From assembly GCF_000423045.1 (NCBI RefSeq), contig NZ_AUHF01000001.1:310001-374000 (forward strand): 64,000 bases of DNA. The letters are read 5' to 3'. Below the pieces are notes generated by a model. It saw nothing but the letters and a program-made list of their open reading frames with translations. It did not search any database and was not told the origin of the DNA. Made by a program: the position numbers and the translations under genes. The stretch's first letter is position 1. Every line of letters starts with the position of its first letter. Of the stretch, positions 47,974 through 55,768 are shown one piece after another. The stretch comes from Christiangramia portivictoriae DSM 23547 (GTDB taxonomy: Bacteria; Bacteroidota; Bacteroidia; Flavobacteriales; Flavobacteriaceae).

Positions 47974-47992
47974 AGTGCTCGAATGTAAACAG

Positions 47993-48799
47993 ATGCAAAG
48001 CAATCTTCAGGAAATTTCAGATTACTGGAGAGAGGTCTACTCGAAATCCATTGATGAATACAGGCCTTTCGAACTTTCTGCAGAATTCAAACGTTTTGCT
48101 TCCATATTCTCACCTGGAAGATCTTACCTGTATATAGTTAATCTCCACAACTTTAAGCTTGAGTTTATATCAGATTCTGTAGCGCAATTTGTAAATAAAA
48201 AAGTGAGCGAGATCAGGCTCGAAGATCTTCTGAAGACTGTTCTGCCTGAAGAATTGGTTCATATTCAGCTGAAAGGTAAAGTGGTTAGTGATTTCTACAC
48301 CAGATATTTAAGCAAGGCTGAAGTTTTACAATATAAAAATATGTTTACGTACCGCATGACAGACAAAGATGGTCAGGTTATCAGCATGTTGTACCAGGCT
48401 ATTCCATTGAGCGTTCATGAATCTGGTACTCCCGAACATGTTTTGTGCATACAAACAGATGTTTCCCATCTCAAAGTGACGAGCACCACAGATGTCTCAT
48501 TTCTACATCTGGAAGGTGGCAGAAATTACCTGAACGTAGACGTGCAATGCGGCTATTTTGATGCTCATCTTCACGAAAGTAAATCGAAAAACCTAACTGA
48601 GCTGTTTACCAATCGGGAAAAAGAGATCGTAGGATATTTTGCAAAGGGTTTAAATGCAGATCAAATTGCCAATCGACTGTGTGTTTCCCCTCATACGGTC
48701 AAGACCCATCGCAGAAATTTATTGAAAAAAGGTGATTGTACCAACACTACTGAGCTTGTTGCGAAATGTCTTACCAACGGAATTATTTCCCCGGTTTGA
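47993..48799 (+). CDS. PAS-like and LuxR-type helix-turn-helix regulator
   Basis: This is a 268-residue cytoplasmic regulator. Residues of about 40-170 form a PAS-like sensor (GRSYLYIVNLHNFKLEFISDS, YKNMFTYRMTDKDGQVISMLYQ). About 60 C-terminal residues form a LuxR DNA-binding domain with LFTNREKEIVGYFAKGLNADQIANRLCVSPHTVKTHRRNLL. The receiver Asp of response regulators is absent, so it is not a two-component regulator. Flavobacteria often have such single proteins. I start at ATG 47993, downstream of a good -7 element. The target genes are unknown, and no regulated neighbour is obvious. Confidence 0.87.
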   Translation: MQSNLQEISDYWREVYSKSIDEYRPFELSAEFKRFASIFSPGRSYLYIVNLHNFKLEFISDSVAQFVNKKVSEIRLEDLLKTVLPEELVHIQLKGKVVSDFYTRYLSKAEVLQYKNMFTYRMTDKDGQVISMLYQAIPLSVHESGTPEHVLCIQTDVSHLKVTSTTDVSFLHLEGGRNYLNVDVQCGYFDAHLHESKSKNLTELFTNREKEIVGYFAKGLNADQIANRLCVSPHTVKTHRRNLLKKGDCTNTTELVAKCLTNGIISPV

Positions 48800-48838
48800 T
48801 GGGGTTACTAGTCAAAACTCTGTTTATAGAAACAAAAA

Positions 48839-48856
48839 AGCCCTGTAAACAGGGCT
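48839..48856 (-). terminator. terminator of the small acidic lipoprotein gene
   Basis: AGCCCTGT-AA-ACAGGGCT is a perfect stem, and the minus-strand reading continues into TTTTTTGTTT. It lies 22 bases after the minus-strand stop at 48879. Confidence 0.85.
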
Positions 48857-48878
48857 CTAATCTTAGGAAGTAATATTC

Positions 48879-49112
48879 TTAGATTTGTGGAACTTCAGAA
48901 GTTGCTTCAGGAGCTACAGTAGTATCCATCGCGGTTTCAGAGCTCATCATTTCAGATGTTGTCTCAGAATCCTTTTCTAGAGAAGCTTCAGCATCTACCG
49001 GAGTTGCTACCGGAGAAATAGGAGTTTCAGTAGAATCTTCTTTCTTGTCTGTACAAGAGATGGTTACCGCCATAAGAGCAAGTGCTAAAGCACCAAAAAA
49101 TTGTTTTTTCAT
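48879..49112 (-). CDS. small acidic Ser/Thr-rich lipoprotein, unknown
   Basis: This is a 77-residue protein with a signal peptide and lipobox (FGALALALMAVTISC, Cys20) followed by a low-complexity mature part rich in Thr, Ser, Glu and Ala (TETPISPVATPVDAEASLEKD). There is no fold-forming core. Small disordered lipoproteins like this are common in the phylum with no known role. It is an isolated gene with its own terminator, between the PAS-LuxR gene and tRNA-Leu. Confidence 0.75.
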   Translation of the reverse strand: MKKQFFGALALALMAVTISCTDKKEDSTETPISPVATPVDAEASLEKDSETTSEMMSSETAMDTTVAPEATSEVPQI

Positions 49113-49295
49113 TTTATATGATATAATTTAAAATCGGGCGAATGTATATCAAAATTCGATTGCTTTTACATCGGGTTTAAAATTTTATATAATTTTTAAA
49201 CCACTTATAAACAGGTGGTTGCAAGGTGATCCTCCATAATGATATTTCGTGTCGAGTAAGCAAGTGAGTTTCATTATATTTTCTGCAATTTATAA

Positions 49296-49324
49296 GTTGT
49301 GGTTACATTTTTTTTATATTTTTG
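49296..49324 (+). promoter_or_regulatory. likely promoter of tRNA-Leu
   Basis: TTG at 49296-49298 is followed after 17 bases by TATTTTTTG (49316-49324), one base longer than the TAnnTTTG consensus. The mature tRNA begins 10 bases later, as expected for a tRNA promoter. Confidence 0.4.
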
Positions 49325-49334
49325 CCGTCCACAA

Positions 49335-49416
49335 GCTCGAGTGGCGGAATTGGTAGACGCGCTGGATTCAAAATCCAGTTCTTTCGGGAGTGTGGGTTCG
49401 ATTCCCACCTCGAGTA
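49335..49416 (+). tRNA. tRNA-Leu (anticodon CAA)
   Basis: The acceptor GCTCGAG pairs with CTCGAGT (one G-T). The D region GGCGGAATTGGTAGACGC is typical of Leu tRNAs. The anticodon stem CTGGA/TCCAG has loop TTCAAAA (anticodon CAA), a long variable arm TTCTTTCGGGAG and T arm GTGGG-TTCGATT-CCCAC. CCA is not encoded. This full copy is the functional tRNA. Its 3' part, from the anticodon loop onward, is the left attachment repeat of the island. Confidence 0.95.
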
Positions 49417-49418
49417 CT
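49366..49418 (+). repeat. attL: 53-bp direct repeat within tRNA-Leu
   Basis: It extends from the anticodon loop of tRNA-Leu through the 3' end plus two bases. It is identical to 52949-53001 except for one base: C at 49408 versus A at 52991, in the T stem. Confidence 0.95.
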
Positions 49419-49425
49419 GAAATTG

Positions 49426-49452
49426 AAAACCCCTGTAATTACAGGGGTTTTT
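49426..49452 (+). terminator. terminator after tRNA-Leu
   Basis: AAAACCCCTGTAATTACAGGGGTTTTT forms a near-perfect palindromic stem with a T tail, ten bases after the tRNA. A weaker counterpart (AAAACCCTTGCAG...GTAGGGGTTTTT) lies after the right repeat at about 53004-53032. Confidence 0.85.
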
Positions 49453-49478
49453 CTGTTATTAGCTGCTTTTATAAATCC

Positions 49479-50777
49479 ATGAAAAAGCACTACAAAATTC
49501 AAAACGAGCCATTAAACGAGCCAATTGAAATTAAGATTGTCCTGGAAAAAAGAAAGTATACAGATCCTAAACTTTATGTTCCTAAGGAAATCATCGGTAA
49601 AAAAAGACCGAGTATTAAGCCGGGAAAGCGATGGTGTGTATGGTTTTTATGGCTAAACCCTAACACGGATAAATATGATATCAATGTAAAGTTTTCCGAA
49701 GGTATAAATAGACTCAAAATAGTTAGAGAGCGAAAAGATGTCGGAAACGCGGTTAAAGAAGCTGTTTCATTGTCTTTAGGTTCTGAATGGATACCGCCGA
49801 ACGTGCGAGATGTGGTAAAGATAAAGCCGATGAAAAAATCCAGATCAGTCCGCGAAGCTTTACATTATGCCTATGAACTCTAAAAGCGTGAATTAAAAGA
49901 AAGAAGTTGGAACGATTATTATGTTCGCTATAATTTTTTTCTAGATTGGCCCACCGAAAAATATATAGCCGGTCTTCCAATTAATGCTTTACCTTGATCA
50001 TGCCCACGCATATATGGACTTCTTGCAGCTTGAATATACGAAGAAAAACCAGCAAACGCTTTCCAATATATCCATTGATAATTATAAAAGAGTCATATTC
50101 GCACTTATTTCAGTATTGCAAATAAAACGAGTCATAAAGAATAATATTTTCATCAAAATACCCAAACTGAAAAGTCGACCGACCAAGCATAAACCTTTTA
50201 CAAAAGAAGAATTATTAAGAGTAACTCCTGCTATAAGAAAAAAAGATCCTTATTTAATTAACGTGGTAGCATTTATATTCTACGGACTTTTGAGACCTAC
50301 TGAAATTGTTCGTCTACAGGTTAAAAATATTAATACCAACGATTGTACTTTAGGGGTCCAAACCAAAACTGAAGATTTTGCTTACGCAAGAATTATCGAT
50401 AAATGCGGCCGTTTATAAGAAATATGGAGATTAGAAAACACGCCAGGTTCTTACCATCTATTGACTAAATACGAAAAACCGGCAGTATGGGAAACTAAGA
50501 AAATCAGCTCTAAAGTAAACTTTTTCTCTAAGCGATTTCATAAACTAATCACTGAACTTGAATTTGGTGCAGATTCCAGTTTATACAGCATTAGTCATTC
50601 TGCCGTAATTAACCTTTACAACAGTCCTACTTTTGACGGCATGAATGAACTTCAAATCACTCATGAGCTTATGCCGATCACAAGGCACAAAAGCGTAGCC
50701 GGTTAAAAAATTACTTACGGGATATGAAGGGAATGATACCATCAGACTACGGATATATTTATACAACTGAAATTTAA
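49479..50777 (+). pseudogene. broken tyrosine recombinase (island integrase)
   Basis: The pieces read MKKHYKIQNEPL (SAM-like N-terminal domain) to a TAA at 49881-49883, then KRELKERSWNDYYVRYNFF in the same frame. A frameshift near 49980 leads to the core-binding helix and the catalytic domain start (YGLLRPTEIVRLQVKN, box I Arg). A TAA follows at 50416-50418, then the box II region (LYSISHSAVINLYN) and HELMPITRHKS. A last frameshift near 50703 leads to LKNYLRDMKGM, which holds the nucleophile Tyr. Where related integrases have R-H in the box II SFRH block, this copy reads SISH, so the catalytic Arg is also lost. It is not functional. Confidence 0.87.
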
Positions 50778-50901
50778 CGAACAACCAGATAATATTTTTC
50801 ATTGTTAAACCCTTCTTAATATTACCTCGAACAGATTGTTATTCATTAGTTTAAGAATGCAATTCAGCGTCACCCTACTTTCGTTGATATTTTATTAATT
50901 C

Positions 50902-50909
50902 TAAATTTG
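50902..50909 (+). promoter_or_regulatory. -7 element TAAATTTG of the cysteine-rich lipoprotein gene
   Basis: This is an exact TAnnTTTG match, six bases before the GTGAAAATG start region of the gene at 50915. The nearest TTG (50884-50886) is 15 bases upstream, slightly short for a -33 element. Confidence 0.45.
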
Positions 50910-50914
50910 TAAAA

Positions 50915-51592
50915 GTGAAAATGAAAGTATTTTACAGCATATTTTTTTTATGTCTTTTTATTTTTTCTTCCTGTTCTACGGGTTCTGAAAAGCAAAATCC
51001 AGCGTTAGAAGAAAACAAAAATGTTGATCTTGTAACCTTAGTAGGTGAATTTAATCGTGATCATACTGAACATCCTATTGATGCAACCTACTATAAAGGT
51101 AATATTGATATTAAAGCGAACGGTGACCAGATATACCTTTTATATGGGGATAAAGGCAACTATTCAAATAATTTAGCATTACAATTTGAAAAGTCTTCAA
51201 ATTTGTCAAAATTAGATTTAAAATCAGGGACTTACGAAATAGCTCATTTGTATAATGTCGTTATTATTAAAGGTGATGATAAGAGTTTATATATTTCAAC
51301 TGATGAAAACACAGACTTTGATGGCTTCGAAAATTCCAAGCATTTCACCGTAATGGGTATTTCAAAATATATTAATTCTTCAAAGTTTGCAAAGTTATCC
51401 TTAGAGGAAGCTTTAAAGAAAATGGAGGATAAACCATGTGGATGCAAATCTGCATATTTATGGACTGATAATGATCCCACAAATGATCCTGATTGTTATG
51501 CCGGAGGCGAATTTGCATCTAGTTGTGGCATTGAAGGTGAATGTTGGGTTACCTGTTCAGGTGCATCATATGCTTGTTGTAACAAACCATAA
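50915..51592 (+). CDS. cysteine-rich lipoprotein, the only intact island gene
   Basis: This is a 225-residue lipoprotein with lipobox IFSSC (Cys20). About 140 residues of soluble, charged domain follow (LVTLVGEFNRDHTEHPIDATYYKGN, YEIAHLYNVVIIKGDDKSLYIS). The C-terminal 53 residues have eight cysteines (PCGC, PDC, SSC, GEC, TC, ACC) among Gly/Trp/Asp, which would form several disulfides in the periplasm or outside the cell. No family is recognised. It has its own -7 element and terminator, and the frame is intact while the neighbouring island genes are broken. Confidence 0.82.
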   Translation: MKMKVFYSIFFLCLFIFSSCSTGSEKQNPALEENKNVDLVTLVGEFNRDHTEHPIDATYYKGNIDIKANGDQIYLLYGDKGNYSNNLALQFEKSSNLSKLDLKSGTYEIAHLYNVVIIKGDDKSLYISTDENTDFDGFENSKHFTVMGISKYINSSKFAKLSLEEALKKMEDKPCGCKSAYLWTDNDPTNDPDCYAGGEFASSCGIEGECWVTCSGASYACCNKP

Positions 51593-51616
51593 ATAATTTT
51601 TGATTCTAAAAATATA

Positions 51617-51642
51617 AAAGGCTTTCCAAGTGGAAAGCCTTT
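51617..51642 (+). terminator. terminator of the cysteine-rich lipoprotein gene
   Basis: AAAGGCTTTCC pairs perfectly with GGAAAGCCTTT around AAGT. The following T run is short (TTAT). Confidence 0.75.
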
Positions 51643-51699
51643 ATCATATTATAGGAGTCGCTGAAAATCCACCGATATCTGTAAAATGATGGCTGGTAT

Positions 51700-52505
51700 T
51701 TATGTTTTTAATTCAAATTCCTCCGGCTCCGGTTCTCCTTCAGGATTATAAACGTAGCCACCAGCAATATTAAAGCGCAATGTTTCCAAAGGAACCTGAG
51801 TATATTGGTTTTTATTCCAATAGACGTTATTATCAGCAAATTTAGGCTCCTTAATCATTTTCAAAATAATATCTACCGTCAAAAATAATTTGGGAGCCGC
51901 CTTTGGTTTTTCCATCTACCGTTTGTTGAAATATGATCACAATACCTTACCGTCAAATCGCTTCCTTAGATCTGCGTACAGCCTAAAGTTCTGACCTCTA
52001 TCGTTAGAAGTTTCTGCCAGCTATCTATATATATAACATCATAATTTTCTACCAGCTCGTAAAACTCCTGCTTGCTGTCTAAGTCTGAAATGATATCTCT
52101 GTAGACCTTATTTTGCGGACTTAAATATTTATTCCTTTTTTCCTGGACAAGTGCGCTGGTGTAGTGTTCTTCCAGGGAAAAGAAAATACCCTTGTTCTGC
52201 TCAGCGGAAAAGGCATCCATGATTTTATAAAGCGTGGTAGTTTTCCCGGCTCCCTGCTGGACGAACTTCATAATAACAACACTTTCTTATTCCTTTCGCT
52301 CTACTCCCTGAAGAAATTTCCCAGGTTCACCGGGCACATCAAAGAACACCGGAATTATTTGCTCACTGCGATCTGCCACGTTTCTTAGCTTATTGATTCT
52401 TTTCGTTACATTATTGTGCTGAACTGGCAACGGAATAACTCCATTGGTTACTCCATTTTGATCATCTTCCGATTTTCCAAACTCCCGAAGCTTAGTTTTA
52501 GTCAT
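51700..52505 (-). pseudogene. broken RecA/RadA-like P-loop ATPase
   Basis: On the minus strand an ATG at 52505 opens MTKTKLREFGKSEDDQ..., which runs to PGKFLQGVERKE and a TAA at 52289-52287. The same frame continues with ESVVIMKFVQQGAGKTTTLYKIM (Walker A QGAGKTT), GIFFSLEEHY and DVIYIDSW (Walker B). Frameshifts near 52000 (to RGQNFRLYADLRKRF), 51940 (to VIIFQQTVDGKTKGGSQIIFDG) and 51890 (to DIILKMIKEPKFADNN) break the end. The order of motifs fits RecA-like ATPases of mobile elements (RadA or DnaB-like). It is non-functional; the original role was probably DNA processing. Confidence 0.75.
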
Positions 52506-52569
52506 AACGTTAGGCTCGGAATTTTCAACCGTTGCAACGGCTTCAACCGGACTATTTAGTTCCTTTTTT

Positions 52570-52803
52570 TTTGAACTTATTTGTTCCTATTTAGTAACCA
52601 CAAGTACTCAAGTGCCTATTATTGGATGGGAACAAGGGTGTATTTCAGTTAAAGAAGGTCAAAAAATTCAATCTTTCGATAATAAAAATTTACCTGAAAA
52701 TGTGGGAACGACATTCGGAACTCTTGGAAATGCAGTTAATACAAAATTGGTCGAACTAATAGCCCAGAATTTAATTGTTGATCTCAATATAAAGGGCTCG
52801 TAA
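52570..52803 (+). pseudogene. C-terminal remnant of a C5-cytosine DNA methyltransferase
   Basis: This open stretch has no credible start. It reads VPIIGWEQGCISVKEGQKIQSF near 52612, then NLPENVGTTFGTLGNAVNTKLVELIAQNLI. The ISVKEGQKIQSF block resembles the yLTvREaaRlQsFP region of C5-cytosine methyltransferases, and GTLGNAVN matches their motif X (qxGNAVp). Normal methyltransferases have a further 250-300 residues upstream, including the Pro-Cys catalytic motif, which is absent. It suggests that the island once carried a restriction-modification system. Confidence 0.5.
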
Positions 52804-53248
52804 GTAGATAGCATAAGTTACAATCAGGTAAAAAATTCAATTAATGGAGGCTAATAGCCGAACCAATTTGTAAGAAATGAAAATAGAATCTAAATTCTTA
52901 ATTAGTCGAAAAACTGTATGTTATCTTTTAAATTAATGTAGGGGGTTAATTCAAAATCCAGTTCTTTCGGGAGTGTGGGTTCGATTCCCAACTCGAGTAC
53001 TTAAAACCCTTGCAGAAATCTGTAGGGGTTTTTCTTTAGGTCAAACTCTAGGTTTACATTTTCCTTTAGGTTTTCAGTAAGAGCTTCGCATTTACGCTAT
53101 TGTTCGGGATATAATGGTGGCAAATGAATATTTGACCATCTTTCAGAATTGTCCGGTATTCCAGGTCATCACAGATCAATGTAAGTTTTTTGATAAATAC
53201 GAGACCAAATCCCGGCCTGTAGAAATACAGGCTTCAAAATTTAAGATT
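52804..53248. other. island end and upstream region of the LLM oxidoreductase, no gene seen
   Basis: These 445 bases hold the right attachment repeat (52949-53001) and an imperfect terminator-like hairpin after it (about 53004-53032). The open frame upstream of 53249 is probably not translated. Confidence 0.55.
52949..53001 (+). repeat. attR: 53-bp copy of the tRNA-Leu 3' part
   Basis: It is identical to 49366-49418 except A at 52991, which would break the first T-stem pair. It has no 5' half and is not a functional tRNA. It marks the right end of the island. Confidence 0.95.
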
Positions 53249-54253
53249 ATGACCAAACATATACATTACTCTATTCTGGATCTTGCTGTGGTGGGCCAGG
53301 ATATATCACATTCCCAGGTATTTAAAAATACAGTAGAACTTGCGCAGCAGGGAGAGGAAATGGGTTACAAAAGACTCTGGCTTGCAGAACATCACAATAT
53401 GGTAAGTATCGCCAGTTCTGCAACTACCGTATTAATGAGTCATGTTGCGGCTAAAACCGATCGTATTCGTATTGGAAGTGGTGGTATCATGCTGCCTAAT
53501 CATTCTCCATTAATCGTTGCCGAACAATTTGGAACTTTAGGTTCCTTGTATCCAGACAGGATCGATATGGGACTTGGCAGAGCTCCGGGGACAGATCAGG
53601 TTACCGCGCATGCCATTCGAAGTGATCGCATGAATTCTGTTTTTAAATTCCCTCATGAGATCGATGAAATTCAGCGATATTTTAATAATAGCCTGAAGAC
53701 TACAAAAGTTCGCGCCACAGTTGCTGAAGGTGTGAATGTGCCCATGTATGTTTTGGGTTCAAGTATAGATAGTGCGCATGTGGCAGCAGAAAAAGGACTT
53801 CCGTATGTATTTGCAAGTCATTTCGCTCCAGGACAATTATTTGAGGCCATGGAAATTTATTATAGAGAATTCCAACCTTCGGCATATCTCGAAGAGCCTT
53901 ATACGATTGCCGGGATTAACGTAACTGCTGCCGGCACCAACGAAGAAGCCGAAAAGCTTTCTACCAGTTCGCTTAGAATGATGGTTGGTGTTCTCACGGG
54001 TAACCTGGATTATTTGCAAAAACCCGTCGAAATGGATGCTGAACTGCGTGAGGTTCGCGATAATCCTGCATTACAGCGCATGCTAAAATATTCATTTGTT
54101 GGAGACAGGCAGCATATCAAACAGAAAACGGAAGAATTTCTGAAGGATACCGGGGTAGATGAAGTGATCGTTGCATCTCATATCTATCACCAGGAAGACA
54201 GGCTTAAGTCTTACCGCATTTTTTCAGAAGTGATGCAGGAGATCAATTCCTAA
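53249..54253 (+). CDS. LLM-class flavin-dependent oxidoreductase
   Basis: This is a 334-residue bacterial luciferase-like monooxygenase family protein. It begins IHYSILDLAVVGQDISHSQVF and has WLAEHHNMVSIASSATTVLMSH, IRIGSGGIMLPNHSPLIVAEQFGTL and YPDRIDMGLGRAPGT, the flavin-binding barrel of the MsnO8/TIGR03558-like group. It would use FMNH2 and oxygen on an unknown substrate. I start at ATG 53249; the frame is open to 53114, but those residues match nothing in the family. The next gene is a flavin/ferredoxin reductase-like protein on the same strand 111 bp downstream, which could supply electrons. Confidence 0.92.
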   Translation: MTKHIHYSILDLAVVGQDISHSQVFKNTVELAQQGEEMGYKRLWLAEHHNMVSIASSATTVLMSHVAAKTDRIRIGSGGIMLPNHSPLIVAEQFGTLGSLYPDRIDMGLGRAPGTDQVTAHAIRSDRMNSVFKFPHEIDEIQRYFNNSLKTTKVRATVAEGVNVPMYVLGSSIDSAHVAAEKGLPYVFASHFAPGQLFEAMEIYYREFQPSAYLEEPYTIAGINVTAAGTNEEAEKLSTSSLRMMVGVLTGNLDYLQKPVEMDAELREVRDNPALQRMLKYSFVGDRQHIKQKTEEFLKDTGVDEVIVASHIYHQEDRLKSYRIFSEVMQEINS

Positions 54254-54364
54254 ACTTCCTTAAATGCAGAAGCGCAGTCGTTAAGTAAGGTTAAATTACT
54301 GTCGGCAACACTTGTCGTATTTGATTTATGCATTCATATCCATTATCTTGAAAATAAAAAGATT

Positions 54365-55033
54365 ATGGAGAAGATAGTGAAGATTAAATCAATAGAACAG
54401 GTGACCCATGATGTAAAAAGATTTATCACAGAAAAGCCAGAAGGCTATGAGTTTACACCGGGACATGCCACAGAAATTTCGATTAATCAAACAGACTGGA
54501 AAAACGAGAAAAGACCTTTTACTTTCACGAGCTTGAATGAAGACGATCATCTGGAATTTACTATTAAAATCTATCCAGGTCATGATGGTGTCACCGAGCA
54601 GTTGGCCAAACTAAAGGAAGGCGATGAATTGATTGTAAGAGATACCTGGGGTGCCATCGAATACAAAGGTCCTGGATATATCATTGCCGGAGGAGCCGGG
54701 ATCACCCCTTATATTTCCATGCTGCGCGACCTGAAGAGAAAAGATCAACTGGAAGGCATGCATTTGTTTTTCAGTAACAAAACCGATAAGGATATCATTC
54801 TAAAGGAGGAACTGGATAGCATGTTGGGAAAGAATGCTACCTACGTCATCACAGATCAGGAAGATACCAGGCACACGAATGCTTATTTAAATGAAGAATT
54901 TTTAAAGACCAACATCTCAGATCTTAGTAAGCAGTTTTATGTTTGTGGCCCTCCTGAAATGACAGAGGAGATCAATAAAACTTTGAAAAATATGGGAGCA
55001 GATACCGATGCTGTTCAGCTGGATGATCAATAG
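54365..55033 (+). CDS. FAD/NAD-dependent flavodoxin/ferredoxin reductase-like protein
   Basis: This is a 222-residue ferredoxin-NADP reductase fold protein. It has an FAD-binding barrel with KRPFTFTSLNEDDHLEF (an RxYS-like position) and an NAD domain with IIAGGAGITPYISMLRDL and a closing FYVCGPPEMTEEINKTLKNMG. No 2Fe-2S cysteines are present at the end, so it is a plain flavoprotein reductase. It probably passes electrons from NAD(P)H to a flavodoxin or ferredoxin or to the LLM oxidoreductase upstream (inference). A bidirectional terminator follows. Confidence 0.9.
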   Translation: MEKIVKIKSIEQVTHDVKRFITEKPEGYEFTPGHATEISINQTDWKNEKRPFTFTSLNEDDHLEFTIKIYPGHDGVTEQLAKLKEGDELIVRDTWGAIEYKGPGYIIAGGAGITPYISMLRDLKRKDQLEGMHLFFSNKTDKDIILKEELDSMLGKNATYVITDQEDTRHTNAYLNEEFLKTNISDLSKQFYVCGPPEMTEEINKTLKNMGADTDAVQLDDQ

Positions 55034-55052
55034 TGTTCATTATAAGAAAATA

Positions 55053-55080
55053 TAAAGGCCGGAAAATTTTCCGGCCTTTA
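55053..55080. terminator. bidirectional terminator
   Basis: TAAAGGCCGGAAAATTTTCCGGCCTTTA is a perfect 28-bp palindrome between the reductase gene (+) and the SRPBCC gene (-). Confidence 0.88.
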
Positions 55081-55083
55081 TCT

Positions 55084-55506
55084 CTATGATTGCTTTTCGG
55101 TATAAGACTTAAAACTTTCCAAGATAGATTTCCAGCCCTGTTCCTGTTGATCTACCGGATTTTCATTTTCTGTATCCAGAGTTTCTTTGATCATGACCGT
55201 CCCATCATTTTCTGAAAAGGTTACTTCAGCACTTCGACCATCTTCAAGTTCATATGTAAGTTTTTCTTTTTCTTTAACCTCTTTATAGGTTCCGGCGAAA
55301 TCAAAACCTACTTTTCCATCTTCAGATTCCATTCTATATTTAAACTTTCCGCCTTCTTTCAGGTCATTTTCAGCATTCGGGCATAACCAGTCTTCACTGG
55401 CTTTGTTCCACTGAGTGATATGCTTAGGTTGCGTCCAGTATTCCCAGACCTGGTCTATATTTGCATTGATCTTAGTCTCGATTTCGATCTTTCCTTCTGA
55501 AGCCAT
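55084..55506 (-). CDS. SRPBCC/AHSA1-like START-domain protein
   Basis: This is a 140-residue soluble protein with the Aha1/SRPBCC layout: IEIETKINANIDQVWEYWTQPKHITQWNKASEDW at the N-terminus, then FDFAGTYKEVKEKEKLTYELEDGR and QQEQGWKSILESFKSYTE at the end. Such helix-grip folds bind hydrophobic ligands, and many members have no known ligand. The length matches the family. It is followed by the shared terminator. Confidence 0.9.
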   Translation of the reverse strand: MASEGKIEIETKINANIDQVWEYWTQPKHITQWNKASEDWLCPNAENDLKEGGKFKYRMESEDGKVGFDFAGTYKEVKEKEKLTYELEDGRSAEVTFSENDGTVMIKETLDTENENPVDQQEQGWKSILESFKSYTEKQS

Positions 55507-55768
55507 AATTAATCTTTTTATTTAAATATATCAAAAATCCACGGGGCAGTCAGATCATTTAGCAGACTTATCGGTTTTGTTTAACATTTTTATTTTTAGA
55601 CCTGTTTGAAAAACGAGCAAATAATAGATGCAAATGAGAAGCATCATTTCCACAGAACCTCTCATAAAATCCCTTTTTTCAAAACTGGATATAATACAAA
55701 CTGAATGATTCTGATCCAGAACTAACAATCAAAATACATATAATGTGGTTTTCCTACTCAGTCAATTA

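Larger units (their letters stand above)
47624..47992. other. region between hupE-like and PAS-LuxR genes, with stem-loop, terminator and possible small transcript
   Basis: No clear gene is seen, but three structures are present: an inverted repeat at 47801-47826, a purine run AGGGGGAA at 47841-47848 before a 34-codon frame (47855-47959), and an intrinsic terminator at 47900-47923. See the separate entries and findings. The upstream part (47624-47800) holds nothing recognisable. Confidence 0.5.
49366..53001. mobile_element. decayed genomic island integrated in tRNA-Leu
   Basis: The island is bounded by 53-bp direct repeats and about 3.6 kb long. It contains, in order, a broken tyrosine integrase next to the tRNA, one intact cysteine-rich lipoprotein gene, a broken RecA/RadA-like ATPase gene on the other strand, and a remnant of a C5-cytosine DNA methyltransferase. 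The integrase beside the tRNA and the truncated tRNA copy at the far end match a phage- or ICE-type insertion. At least six inactivating changes show it is immobile by itself. Confidence 0.88.

Noticed and set aside
49299-49478. Open frame on the plus strand crossing tRNA-Leu and joined to the integrase fragment
   Set aside because: The peptide RVAELVDALDSKSSSFGSVG is the usual chance translation of a tRNA-Leu gene. The real integrase fragment starts at the ATG at 49479.
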